From NCBI GenBank assembly GCA_016703965.1, contig JADJBB010000021.1:186001-250000 (forward strand): 64,000 nt of DNA. Direction: 5' to 3'. Every line of letters starts with the position of its first letter. The first letter of the stretch is position 1. The position numbers and the translations under genes were made by a program. The notes beneath the pieces are model-generated. The model saw only the letters and a list, made by a program, of their open reading frames with translations, ran no database searches and was not told the DNA's origin. Shown here one piece after another: positions 45,118 to 53,196 of this stretch. This stretch comes from Acidobacteriota bacterium (GTDB taxonomy: Bacteria > Acidobacteriota > Blastocatellia > Pyrinomonadales > Pyrinomonadaceae).

Positions 45118-45641
45118 CCAACATTTGCCTCGATTCGACGTTGACCCCACAATCTCATAAAAAGCTCAAATCCCTTCAAATCGTCTTTATCAGCTATACG
45201 TTTTGGCCAAGCAGTCATGAAGAACTCGAATACATCATCGGAGAACTGACACACGGCTTTTCGCCAAACATCAGAATTTGTTTCGATACTTAGATCATCC
45301 CCAATTTCATGCACGACCTTGCCAGCTTCATGCTTGATTGTCCAGTCAATTCCTATATCGCAGCCGCCGAGATATAGACCGTCCGGCTCACTTTCTTCAA
45401 CCCACATCGTATGTCCGCAGTGAGGAATCAATAGTCGTCCTTCGCTGATCTCATGGTCCTCCTGTATTGTTTTCAAGAGATTATATGCAGCCGTGCTTAC
45501 CGTCCACTCCTTATCCCCTCCATCAGAAAGAAGCGTGTCTCCTATTTTCAAGTAGACGCCACCGTGGAGACAGCAATCCTCAAACGGATCGCTTCCGTCG
45601 AGCCAATGGAGATCGGTAGGCCGTAGTTCAATATTGCTCAT
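45114..45641 (-). CDS. Hypothetical protein in the flavin-oxidase operon
   Basis: A 175-residue acidic, soluble protein of unknown function. It has a Cys-rich N-terminal half (FEDCCLHGGVYLKIGDTLLS; LIPHCGHTMWVEESEPDG; GGCDIGIDW) that might bind metal, but no known motif. Both neighbours overlap it by 4 bases, so it is made together with the flavin oxidoreductase and the membrane protein. Confidence 0.7.
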   Translation of the reverse strand: MSNIELRPTDLHWLDGSDPFEDCCLHGGVYLKIGDTLLSDGGDKEWTVSTAAYNLLKTIQEDHEISEGRLLIPHCGHTMWVEESEPDGLYLGGCDIGIDWTIKHEAGKVVHEIGDDLSIETNSDVWRKAVCQFSDDVFEFFMTAWPKRIADKDDLKGFELFMRLWGQRRIEANVG

Positions 45642-47239
45642 GTAATTCGCACAATTTCTGAAGCCGCTCGCAATCCATGATAGAACGCTTCCTCGAAAAG
45701 TGCGATACCACTGAGGTCTGTGTGCGCGAAATGGATGTTGCGATACGGCTTCATTGCCTTTTCACGAACGCCGCTGTGGATGAAGTTTGGCCGCGGACTG
45801 ATCATCGCATGGCCCCAGCGCATTATGTCGATGCGGGTTGTCAGCTCGTAAATATCCGAATGAGCTCGCGAGAGATCGGTCAGGCAGACATCGGCGAGCT
45901 GTTTCCAGTCGTAGTTGAAAAGCGTCGTCCGGCCGTTCGGCTCGTGGCACATCGGGTAATAATAGGTCAGGATCGTGGGCCCATAGTCGATTCCTTTTTG
46001 ATGCGTGGCGGTCACGTATCCGAGCGACGGGCTTTCGTAGATGACGTTGTCCCAGGAGAGCGGAAAATCCTTGGCAAAGCGCGGTTTTGGTCGGTCTTTC
46101 AAAAAAAGGTTTGCGACAAACCAGGCGTTGTGTTGGAATTCTGCCGCCGCAAACGGAGCTTCCTCGCGAAATCCACGAATAACATACGGTGCCGTAAACA
46201 TCGGCGAAGCGTAGATCGCCCTTTCGCAATGAAAACCGCGGATCTCACTACCGTCAAGACAGATCACATCGACGCCCTTGTCAGTCGGCACGACCGAAAC
46301 CACGATGTGCGACCTCCGCACGTTTTCCTTCACTTTATCGAGGAAGTGATGGACAAACTGCCCGTTGCCCTCAGGACATGTGATAAAAGGCTGTGATTCG
46401 ACGCCGCTCTTGCGAACCCTGGAACAAAAATAAAACAGCCCAACCCAAGCTGAGGCTTGATCTGCCTTTAGACCGTAATCGTCACGGGTGGCGTAATCGC
46501 AATACCAAAACAACCGCTCCGACGTAAAGCCCTTTTGCCGCAGCCAATCGCCGAGCGATATCTTATCCAGCGAAGTAACCTCAGCATCGGTCGAGCAATG
46601 TGCTAACGGCACCACAAACGCCCGCTTACCCGACGAATCACGCCAATTCACCCAGCCATCAATGATCTTTTGAAACTCAGCGAATTGCCGTTTATCATCC
46701 TCGCTCGCCCCAACCTGCAAATACAGCCCTTCGTACCAACGGCCCTTGTAATAAACGCGCTCCTCTGGCTCGCGGCAGAGAAACTGCTCTTTTGCAATAA
46801 TTTCGCCTTCCGGCCCACGGCCTTCAAGCAACGACATTTCTTCGAGAAGTGAAACTAACTCAATATTCTCTTGAAATGGAACCGGCAAATAATGCGCCGC
46901 CCATGGATAACCAACCGGTTCACCTTTCCCACTCGCGGACGTTCCGCCAACCTCTTTCTCTAATTCCAACAAGACGAAATCATCAAAATTCTCTTTCTTC
47001 AGCTTCCAAGCCGCCGACAAACCCGCGATCCCGCCGCCAATTATTGCAACCTTTTTCGTTTCCCATTTATCCGCCGGAACCTCAAAACTGCGATTCTCAC
47101 GCAGTATATGCCCGAGCGTTGCCGATTGACCAACGATCTCACCTTCTGGAAAAGTGCGTTCGCGTTCCGAAGAACATGCCGCGCACGCAAGAGGTGCTCC
47201 AAGAAACGCAGTCAATAATTCTCGTCGGGTGAGGTTCAT
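45638..47239 (-). CDS. Tat-exported FAD-dependent amine-oxidase-like protein
   Basis: A 533-residue flavoprotein with a twin-arginine signal (MNLTRRELLTAFLGAPLACA, then ACSS, possibly a lipobox). The FAD-binding Rossmann motif is VAIIGGGIAGLSAAWKL with EKEVGGTSASG following, and the C-terminal FAD region is IHFAHTDLSGIALFEEAFYH. It belongs to the flavin amine-oxidase/NAD(P)-binding group. Lying downstream of speD and a spermidine synthase, it may oxidise a polyamine or polyamine-modified molecule (inference). The frame is open upstream into the four-helix-bundle remnant. Confidence 0.85.
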   Translation of the reverse strand: MNLTRRELLTAFLGAPLACAACSSERERTFPEGEIVGQSATLGHILRENRSFEVPADKWETKKVAIIGGGIAGLSAAWKLKKENFDDFVLLELEKEVGGTSASGKGEPVGYPWAAHYLPVPFQENIELVSLLEEMSLLEGRGPEGEIIAKEQFLCREPEERVYYKGRWYEGLYLQVGASEDDKRQFAEFQKIIDGWVNWRDSSGKRAFVVPLAHCSTDAEVTSLDKISLGDWLRQKGFTSERLFWYCDYATRDDYGLKADQASAWVGLFYFCSRVRKSGVESQPFITCPEGNGQFVHHFLDKVKENVRRSHIVVSVVPTDKGVDVICLDGSEIRGFHCERAIYASPMFTAPYVIRGFREEAPFAAAEFQHNAWFVANLFLKDRPKPRFAKDFPLSWDNVIYESPSLGYVTATHQKGIDYGPTILTYYYPMCHEPNGRTTLFNYDWKQLADVCLTDLSRAHSDIYELTTRIDIMRWGHAMISPRPNFIHSGVREKAMKPYRNIHFAHTDLSGIALFEEAFYHGLRAASEIVRIT

Positions 47240-47596
47240 TCGAAATAGCTGAAAGCTGATAGCGGTTTTAAGGGTTGCGATAAGCATCTTTTGTAATTCT
47301 TCGCAATCGTCCAAAAGTGAGTGAGCCAACCGTTCGGTGATAAAATTGCCATCGCGTAGTAAACGTAGAAGGAAGTTAGTTTTGAAGGCTTCCTTGTTTG
47401 CGACGGCGTACCGAGCTCGGAAATCCTAAGTATTTGTTCCCTGCTTTCCTTCTTCGATGAATAGCCCAATATTCGTTCCTGAATCGAGAACCTTTCTTGA
47501 AAGTACATATTCGTGTTTTTCTTTATGAAGATACTCACTGAGATTCACGATCCTGAGAGCGAACGCATATGATTTTTCTCTTAGTATTTCTTTCAT
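47240..47596 (-). pseudogene. Broken four-helix-bundle (23S intervening-sequence type) gene
   Basis: In one frame it reads MKEILREKSYAFALRIVNLS, VLSRKVLDSGTNIGLFIEEG, then a TAG at 47426-47428, then DFRARYAVANKEAFKTNFLL and LAHSLLDDCEELQKMLIATL. This is the four-helix-bundle family seen in 23S rRNA intervening sequences and as solitary genes. The only lesion seen is the TAG at codon 57. Its own stop is also lost: the frame continues into the flavin-oxidase gene. It is more AT-rich than its neighbours. Confidence 0.8.
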
Positions 47597-47635
47597 ATCA
47601 GCTAATAGCTATCAGTTTTCAGCTATTTTGAAAAA

Positions 47636-49162
47636 TCACTGTTCAAATCGCCGCCACTCAGTCTCGTAATACCTAACAAGGGCCTGATTATCGAGCCGAT
47701 TTACTTCCAGATCTTCGCTTGGCTTCGATGTATCGCTCGGGAATTCAAACATTGATGCGAATGTCTCGTTGTTTAGGAATCGCAGCTCGATGCCCGGCGG
47801 CGGTGTTTTTGGTGTTTCGAATGGTTGAAGTTTGGCAAGAGCGTAGCCCCAGATCCCGAAACTGGGAACGGCAGTTTGATATGGTTTGACCGTGTAACCG
47901 CTGGTTTCAAGCGTTTTCATAACGCACCAGAATGAGTTTCGGGCGATGAGCGGCGACGTGGTTTGAATGACAACGGACGATTCCGGTTTGAGCTTTTGTT
48001 TTAGGAGATTGTAAAAGCGGGTCGTATAGAGTTTGCCTAGAGCGAAGTTATTTGGGTCTGGAAAGTCGACGATCGCGATGTCAAAGGGCTCTATTTTTTC
48101 CTGATCCATCCAGACGTATGCGTCGGCATTTGTTACGTGCATTCGAGGGTCGTCGAACGAGTGATGATTCAGCTCGCCGAGAACCGGAACGGAATATGCG
48201 ACCCGCGTCATTTCAGGATCGAGATCGACCATTTGGACAAACTCGACCGACTTGTATTTCAATATCTCGCGGGCCGCGAGACCGTCACCACCGCCTAGAA
48301 TTAGCACGCGCTTTGGCTCGCCCGGAAACGCGGCGAATGCCGGATGGACAAGCGCTTCGTGGTAGCGATACTCGTCGAATGAATTGAACTGGAGATTACC
48401 GTTGAGAAAGAGCGAATAGCCAACCTTGCCCTTCGTAACTACAATACGTTGATACGACGAGCTTTTTGCGTAGATTATGTTATCGACAAATAACCCATCC
48501 TCAGCAAACGTGGTAAGCCGATCGGCTTTGATCATTCCGATCCCGAGCAGAACGATGATTATAAAACCTTTGACGCGGAGGATCGTGATCTTTCGTTTCG
48601 AAAGCAGCGGTTCGAGCAGCCACGTCGCCCAGATGCCAACGCCAGCGTTTAGCATTCCAAATATGAGCGAAGTTCGATTGAGGCCGAGCTTTGGAACAAG
48701 AAATATCGGAAACAAAAGCGAAGCTACCAGGGCTCCGACATAATCGAGGGCGAGAACGCGGGAAACTAGATCTTTGAAATCAAGCTTATCTTTTAGGATC
48801 CGCATCAGCAGCGGTATCTCAAGCCCGACGAGAGTTCCTATGATGAAGACTAGCGTGTAAAGAATGATGCCGAAATACGAAACGTACGCAAAGGTCAGAA
48901 AAAGCAACGGGGCCGAAAAGCCGCCGATGACCGCGACTGCGAGTTCGATATCGATGAACTTTTCAGCGACATTCTTTTCTACGTATTTGGAGAGGTAAGA
49001 TCCGACGCCCATCGCAAAAAGATAGACGCCGATGATGAACGAAAATTGGGTTACGGAATCGCCAAGTACGTAGGATGATACGGTTGCAGCCAGCAGCTCA
49101 TATATCAGGCCGCAGGTCGCGATGATTATAACGTTAAGAAAGAGTAGCGGAGTGCTTTTCAT
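47636..49162 (-). CDS. Membrane-anchored spermidine synthase (SpeE domain fused to TM bundle)
   Basis: A 508-residue protein. Residues 1-220 hold about seven membrane segments. Residues about 240-460 form a polyamine aminopropyltransferase domain with SAM/dcSAM motif VLILGGGDGLAAREILKY, the aspartate in VQMVDLDPEM, and the active-site region IAIVDFPDPNNFALGKLYTT. It would transfer an aminopropyl group from decarboxylated SAM, which SpeD in the same cluster can make. Substrate unknown; the membrane anchor suggests a membrane-associated acceptor (inference). Confidence 0.88.
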   Translation of the reverse strand: MKSTPLLFLNVIIIATCGLIYELLAATVSSYVLGDSVTQFSFIIGVYLFAMGVGSYLSKYVEKNVAEKFIDIELAVAVIGGFSAPLLFLTFAYVSYFGIILYTLVFIIGTLVGLEIPLLMRILKDKLDFKDLVSRVLALDYVGALVASLLFPIFLVPKLGLNRTSLIFGMLNAGVGIWATWLLEPLLSKRKITILRVKGFIIIVLLGIGMIKADRLTTFAEDGLFVDNIIYAKSSSYQRIVVTKGKVGYSLFLNGNLQFNSFDEYRYHEALVHPAFAAFPGEPKRVLILGGGDGLAAREILKYKSVEFVQMVDLDPEMTRVAYSVPVLGELNHHSFDDPRMHVTNADAYVWMDQEKIEPFDIAIVDFPDPNNFALGKLYTTRFYNLLKQKLKPESSVVIQTTSPLIARNSFWCVMKTLETSGYTVKPYQTAVPSFGIWGYALAKLQPFETPKTPPPGIELRFLNNETFASMFEFPSDTSKPSEDLEVNRLDNQALVRYYETEWRRFEQ

Positions 49163-49175
49163 TTAAGGAATTCAA

Positions 49176-49232
49176 ACAGGATGAACAGGACTGACAGGAT
49201 CAAAAAGCAATATCCTGCTTATCCTGCCGATC
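49176..49232. repeat. Intergenic inverted repeat
   Basis: AACAGGATGAACAGGACTGA (from 49176), then CAGGAT, pairs imperfectly with ATCCTGCTTATCCTG. It lies between the DUF350 gene and the spermidine synthase gene. Confidence 0.6.
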
Positions 49233-49250
49233 CCATCTGAATCCCGAGAA

Positions 49251-49511
49251 CTAGCCATTGATCGCCGATGCAATTATGATCGCGATGCCGATAATGAGAG
49301 CTCCGATAATGATCGCAAGAGCAGTATTCTGATCTTCTTCTATCTCTTTCTTAACCGAAAAGGGGGCAACAAGAACGACAATCAAAAATGCCAAGGCAAA
49401 GACGATAAGGCCGATCGCGACGAAGATCACGGTCGTCGCCATTACCGGCCAAAGCTCTTCCATCTTGACGACCATGCCCAGAGTCGGGGCGATTGCTGCA
49501 AGATTCAACAT
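49251..49511 (-). CDS. DUF350 family membrane protein
   Basis: An 86-residue protein with two membrane segments (VMATTVIFVAIGLIVFALAF; NTALAIIIGALIIGIAIIIA) joined by a short polar stretch VKKEIEEDQ. This is the pattern of the YjfL/DUF350 family. E. coli YjfL lies in an operon with a PspA paralogue and other membrane-stress-linked genes. The ATG shares a base with the stop of the 49-aa gene (TAATG), indicating coupling. Confidence 0.88.
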   Translation of the reverse strand: MLNLAAIAPTLGMVVKMEELWPVMATTVIFVAIGLIVFALAFLIVVLVAPFSVKKEIEEDQNTALAIIIGALIIGIAIIIASAING

Positions 49512-49660
49512 TATTTTCCTCCACGAAATCCTGAATAAAAGAACGGCACGCCTAAACGCGATTTACTGCCGGAATTGGCCAGTTCCCAGCCAAACCAGGA
49601 AGATAACGCGTAAAAGCTCAATACGCCGACACCAAATACCATGTACAGTTTTTTTAACAT
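49511..49660 (-). CDS. Unrecognised 49-residue membrane-associated protein
   Basis: A short gene starting MLKKLYMVFGVGVLSFYALS and ending FYSGFRGGK. It has one hydrophobic segment (about residues 5-22) and a Gly/Arg/Lys-rich tail. No standard family seen. It fits exactly between the DUF4178 and DUF350 genes, its TAA overlaps the DUF350 ATG, and its coding end supplies DUF350's GGAGGAAAATA ribosome site. Confidence 0.7.
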   Translation of the reverse strand: MLKKLYMVFGVGVLSFYALSSWFGWELANSGSKSRLGVPFFYSGFRGGK

Positions 49661-49749
49661 AACTTCTTTTCTTAGTTACGAAGTTGTGGAGCTTCGAAGT
49701 TCCAAGGTTTCAAGCTTCCTCGCAACTTAGTAACTTTTTAACTTCGGAA

Positions 49750-51699
49750 CTAATCCGAATCATCCGATCCGCCGGATGACGCCGAGCTGAACATACTATC
49801 TTTCCATCTGCTGCCCTCGAACGATACCTTTCTGATCAACCCGATGACTGGCACGATAAGAAGGATCAGAAACGCACAGATGAAATTTACGCCCCGGTTA
49901 ACGTTCTGCTCAACCTTAACGGTAACGGGCATTTGTGCCTGCCAATTTTGCCACGTGCCTTCGACACGAAGCGTATACTTGCCCGCCGGCAATGACGAGA
50001 TCGTGGCGTCGCTCTTTTTATCACCCTCGGTCCACGCTCCGTCGCTGTCGCTGCCGCTGTAATATTCGACCGGAATATTAACGGATTCGATCTCCTCGGT
50101 CGTTCCGTCCTTGACGAGATCGATGTCGAGGTCGGCCCAGGAATTATCGACCTGTGCCCCTGCAGTTATACGTACATTTCGGTTCGCTTTAAGATCGAAT
50201 GGCTGACTAAAAACGGCCTGTGCAGTCGTGGCGTTTACGAGCGGCGGAAGGACGACTTCCTGATTTAATACCGTATTCGTGAGTCCGCTGAACGGTATCA
50301 TAAAGATCGCAACCGCTAAGAGAGCAAGCAGCGGCAAGGCTCCCCATGTGTAATAGAACCTGCCGGTAAACGGCTGGTTCGGCGCAACACCCCACGGCCG
50401 CGGAAGTCCGGAGATCCCGAAGGCTTTCTCGACCTCGTCGTTGGTCATGTAAGTGCCCGCGGACCAGTTGATCTCGTTGGCCGATATCTCCTGCGACAGC
50501 ATGACCGGTGCCGCAACGTAATCTATCGCTCGAACGGTTTCGCCCTGCTCGACTCGCCAATAGAATTCGCCTTTTACGTATTCCGTGACCGCCGGAGCGT
50601 CCTGAAATATCTTGAATTTGCGGCCGTTGTATTCGACGGTGCTTCCAGCGACAAAGACGTTATCCTGAGCAACATCAGCCGGATTGACCGGTTCTACAAA
50701 ATTCCAATGATTGTCCGAATGGACGAGCCACCTAAAGCCGATCATAGGATTGTAGAGCAGATACTCGTGCCAATAGTACTTCTCTCCGTCGATCGTAACG
50801 CTGCGGACAACGGCTCCGATGATCTTGAATTTAACATCGCCGGGGAAGGTACCTTCAGCACCGATCGGAGCGACAAATTCCGGCACGTTAGTCTGATCGA
50901 GCGCTTTGAGGTATGAAATATTGCCTTGATTTACATCAAGCAGCGAATCGCAATTCGGGCAAGTTACCCGTTCGGCTTTGTCGGGAGCGATCAGATTCAG
51001 CGGGCCGCCGCAATTCGGACACGGCAGTCCGGCAGCCGAGACGCGCTTGCCTTCACGCTTTACCGATCTTGCATCGCCCAGCCCGATCTCATCGAGCGTT
51101 ACCTGATTTCCGATAAATACCCACGGCGGCGACATACTGTAGTCGATCGTCGCGAACGCATTGTTCTTTCCGGCAAGGTCGGCAAACTGAAAATCCTCGT
51201 TCGGCGTCAGCTTATACGGAATTTCCCCTTCAGCAGCGATCGAGGTTCCACGCCCTTTCTCCTGCACCATGAGAGGCATCGGGCTTGGGATCTCGGTGAC
51301 AACCTGGCCAAGCTGAAGGCCTTCGAATGACGGCAGCGAAACGCCGGCAGGCAGCGGCTGATAAAAGGTTAAATAAAAACGCCCTTGAGCCTCGGCAAGC
51401 CAGCCAACCCAGCCGTTCGAGAATGTTGCGTACCACTCGTCCCACGAACCTCCGAGCTCATGCTTGTTTTGAGCCCGGCCAGTAAGTTCAAATCTTGCCT
51501 CCTTGTATGTGCCTTTAAGCCCGAGCTTGAGCGGAGATTCTGAATCAACTATGTCAGCGACCTTGCCAAGGTCTTCCAAGGCACGATCGGTTCGCGATAT
51601 CGCCGAGCGGCAGAACGGGCAAACGAGAACGATGGTCGATCCGGCCTTGAATTCTATGGGCCCGCCGCACGACGGACAATTCGCCTGAAGAACGCTCAT
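49750..51699 (-). CDS. DUF4178 domain protein with zinc ribbons and C-terminal TM segments
   Basis: A 649-residue protein. The N-terminus has a zinc ribbon (CPSCGGPIEFKAG, VCPFCRSA) and a second sits mid-chain (CPNCGGPLN, CPNCDSLLD). Two DUF4178-type β domains are present (GTYKEARFELTGRAQN and GDVKFKIIGAVVRSVTIDGE). The C-terminal third has membrane segments (about 460-480, and FICAFLILLIVPVIGLIRKV) and an exposed β region. It overlaps speD by 4 bases. Function unknown; the family occurs with DUF350 and spermidine synthases. Confidence 0.85.
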   Translation of the reverse strand: MSVLQANCPSCGGPIEFKAGSTIVLVCPFCRSAISRTDRALEDLGKVADIVDSESPLKLGLKGTYKEARFELTGRAQNKHELGGSWDEWYATFSNGWVGWLAEAQGRFYLTFYQPLPAGVSLPSFEGLQLGQVVTEIPSPMPLMVQEKGRGTSIAAEGEIPYKLTPNEDFQFADLAGKNNAFATIDYSMSPPWVFIGNQVTLDEIGLGDARSVKREGKRVSAAGLPCPNCGGPLNLIAPDKAERVTCPNCDSLLDVNQGNISYLKALDQTNVPEFVAPIGAEGTFPGDVKFKIIGAVVRSVTIDGEKYYWHEYLLYNPMIGFRWLVHSDNHWNFVEPVNPADVAQDNVFVAGSTVEYNGRKFKIFQDAPAVTEYVKGEFYWRVEQGETVRAIDYVAAPVMLSQEISANEINWSAGTYMTNDEVEKAFGISGLPRPWGVAPNQPFTGRFYYTWGALPLLALLAVAIFMIPFSGLTNTVLNQEVVLPPLVNATTAQAVFSQPFDLKANRNVRITAGAQVDNSWADLDIDLVKDGTTEEIESVNIPVEYYSGSDSDGAWTEGDKKSDATISSLPAGKYTLRVEGTWQNWQAQMPVTVKVEQNVNRGVNFICAFLILLIVPVIGLIRKVSFEGSRWKDSMFSSASSGGSDDSD

Positions 51700-52109
51700 T
51701 GCTCACCTCCGGCAATTTCAAATCTCATATCCGAACCCAAATTCCGGACACCGGCAATGTCTTCCCTGGTTCCGCGTTCGATCCTGGTCACTGTTACGTC
51801 AGCCGCGTCGAGGGCCGCTTTTAGCTCGCCTTCCCAGTTCCATTCGGGCCGCGTTCGGCAGCAATATAAGTTAAATGTGGCTGTTCCGTATTCAGGATAC
51901 GTATGGCAGGCAAGGTGCGATTCGGTGAGTGCGATGAGGCCTGTAACACCGCCCTCACCGTCGAATTTATGCCAGACGGAGCCGATAGACCGCAGGCCGA
52001 GGTCGTCGATAACGCGCGACAAGATCGATCGGATCGCGTTCTCATCGCGCAGAGCGTCCGGCTCACAGCCTGTCGCCTCGATCAGCCATTCGGTTCCAAC
52101 GATCATCAC
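51696..52109 (-). CDS. speD: S-adenosylmethionine decarboxylase SpeD-type
   Basis: A 137-residue pyruvoyl enzyme that makes decarboxylated SAM for aminopropyl transfer. The self-cleavage site is in LTESHLACHTYPEYG, whose Ser becomes the pyruvoyl group, with the conserved His and Cys nearby. The N-terminus GTEWLIEATGCEPDALR and length fit the small bacterial class. It is the first gene of the cluster with DUF4178, DUF350 and a membrane spermidine synthase. Confidence 0.92.
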   Translation of the reverse strand: MMIVGTEWLIEATGCEPDALRDENAIRSILSRVIDDLGLRSIGSVWHKFDGEGGVTGLIALTESHLACHTYPEYGTATFNLYCCRTRPEWNWEGELKAALDAADVTVTRIERGTREDIAGVRNLGSDMRFEIAGGEQ

Positions 52110-52167
52110 GCTTTACCTTACGAAAACTTTAGCAATAAGTTTTGAACTGGCACGATAACCTCTACGT

Positions 52168-52173
52168 TATAAT
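52168..52173 (+). promoter_or_regulatory. Possible -10 box for the lipoprotein gene
   Basis: TATAAT at 52168-52173, 14 bases before the ATG at 52188. The nearest TTGAAC (-35-like) is 20 bases upstream, a spacing that is too long, so this is weak. Confidence 0.35.
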
Positions 52174-52187
52174 GCATGTAGCGAAGT

Positions 52188-53141
52188 ATGTCGAAAAGAA
52201 TGATAGCTAAAATCTGTGGATTTGTCATTTCTGTTTTCACTGCTTCCTTTCTATCCGCCGGATGTGGGTTGGTTTCGACACGCAGCGAAACCAAACCCGC
52301 AGATTCAAGCTATGGATCGCCACAGATCAACGGACAGATCCATTCACCCGATATTACAGAAAGCAGCGGAATCGCTGCTTCAAAGTGCCAGGAGAATACT
52401 CTTTGGACACACAATGACTCAGGTGATGGCTCATTTCTTTATGCTATAAATGATTCCGGAGAGAGCCTGGGAACGTGGAAGGTACCGAACGGTGAGAATA
52501 TCGACTGGGAAGATATTGCCGTATTCAAAGACGGCCGCGGCAGATGTTATATCTACATCGGCGAGATAGGTGACAACAAAACGAAGCGTCCGGACCATGC
52601 GGTCTTTCGTGTGATCGAACCGACCGTGAATTCCGCCGCTTCTGGTTCTTCGCGAAACGAACCGCTCATCACCGCAGATGCAGAATCGCTGCAGTTTTCG
52701 TATCCGGATTTCAACCAGGACGCGGAGACGCTGATGGTACATCCTCGATCGGGCGATATTTATGTCGTCACAAAACGTGTGAGCGGTCCCGCCGGTGTTT
52801 ATCGGCTTAAGCCTGAATTCAACAGATCATCGATACAAAAGGCCGAAAAGATAGGAGAACTCTCGGTTCCGGCAATTCCAAATGGATTCCTGACGGGCGG
52901 CGATATCTCACCCGACGGACAGCGAGTGATCATCTGCGATTACACACAGGCGTATGAATACGCTCTGCCGGCCGGAGAAATGGAATTTGACATGATATGG
53001 AAGCAGACCGCGGCGCCGATCGATCTCGGAAACCGGAAAGGCGGCGAGTCGGTTTGCTACAGTGCCGACGGGACTTCGATCTTTGCAGGCAGCGAAGGGA
53101 AGAATTCGCCGTTGATAGAAATTAAACGCCGCGCAAAATAG
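52188..53141 (+). CDS. Lipoprotein with β-propeller-like domain
   Basis: A 317-residue protein with lipobox (FLSAGCGL) and several repeated short units with aromatic/Asp/Gly patterns (LWTHNDSGDGSFLYAINDSG; DIYVVTKRVSGPAGVYRLK; GGDISPDGQRVIICDYTQAY). These fit a β-propeller fold (inference). No enzyme motif seen. Divergent from speD. Confidence 0.7.
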   Translation: MSKRMIAKICGFVISVFTASFLSAGCGLVSTRSETKPADSSYGSPQINGQIHSPDITESSGIAASKCQENTLWTHNDSGDGSFLYAINDSGESLGTWKVPNGENIDWEDIAVFKDGRGRCYIYIGEIGDNKTKRPDHAVFRVIEPTVNSAASGSSRNEPLITADAESLQFSYPDFNQDAETLMVHPRSGDIYVVTKRVSGPAGVYRLKPEFNRSSIQKAEKIGELSVPAIPNGFLTGGDISPDGQRVIICDYTQAYEYALPAGEMEFDMIWKQTAAPIDLGNRKGGESVCYSADGTSIFAGSEGKNSPLIEIKRRAK

Positions 53142-53145
53142 AAGA

Positions 53146-53177
53146 AAGCTGCTGCATTCCTATGAATACAGCAGCTT
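53146..53177. terminator. Bidirectional terminator hairpin
   Basis: AAGCTGCTG / CAGCAGCTT with an inner TTC/GAA pair; it lies between the convergent lipoprotein and GWxTD genes. Confidence 0.75.
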
Positions 53178-53196
53178 AAACTGAATTTCAACGATC

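Noticed and set aside
45677..46396. 239-codon forward open frame over the flavin oxidase
   Set aside because: Antisense to a protein with clear FAD motifs; no independent ribosome site or domain.
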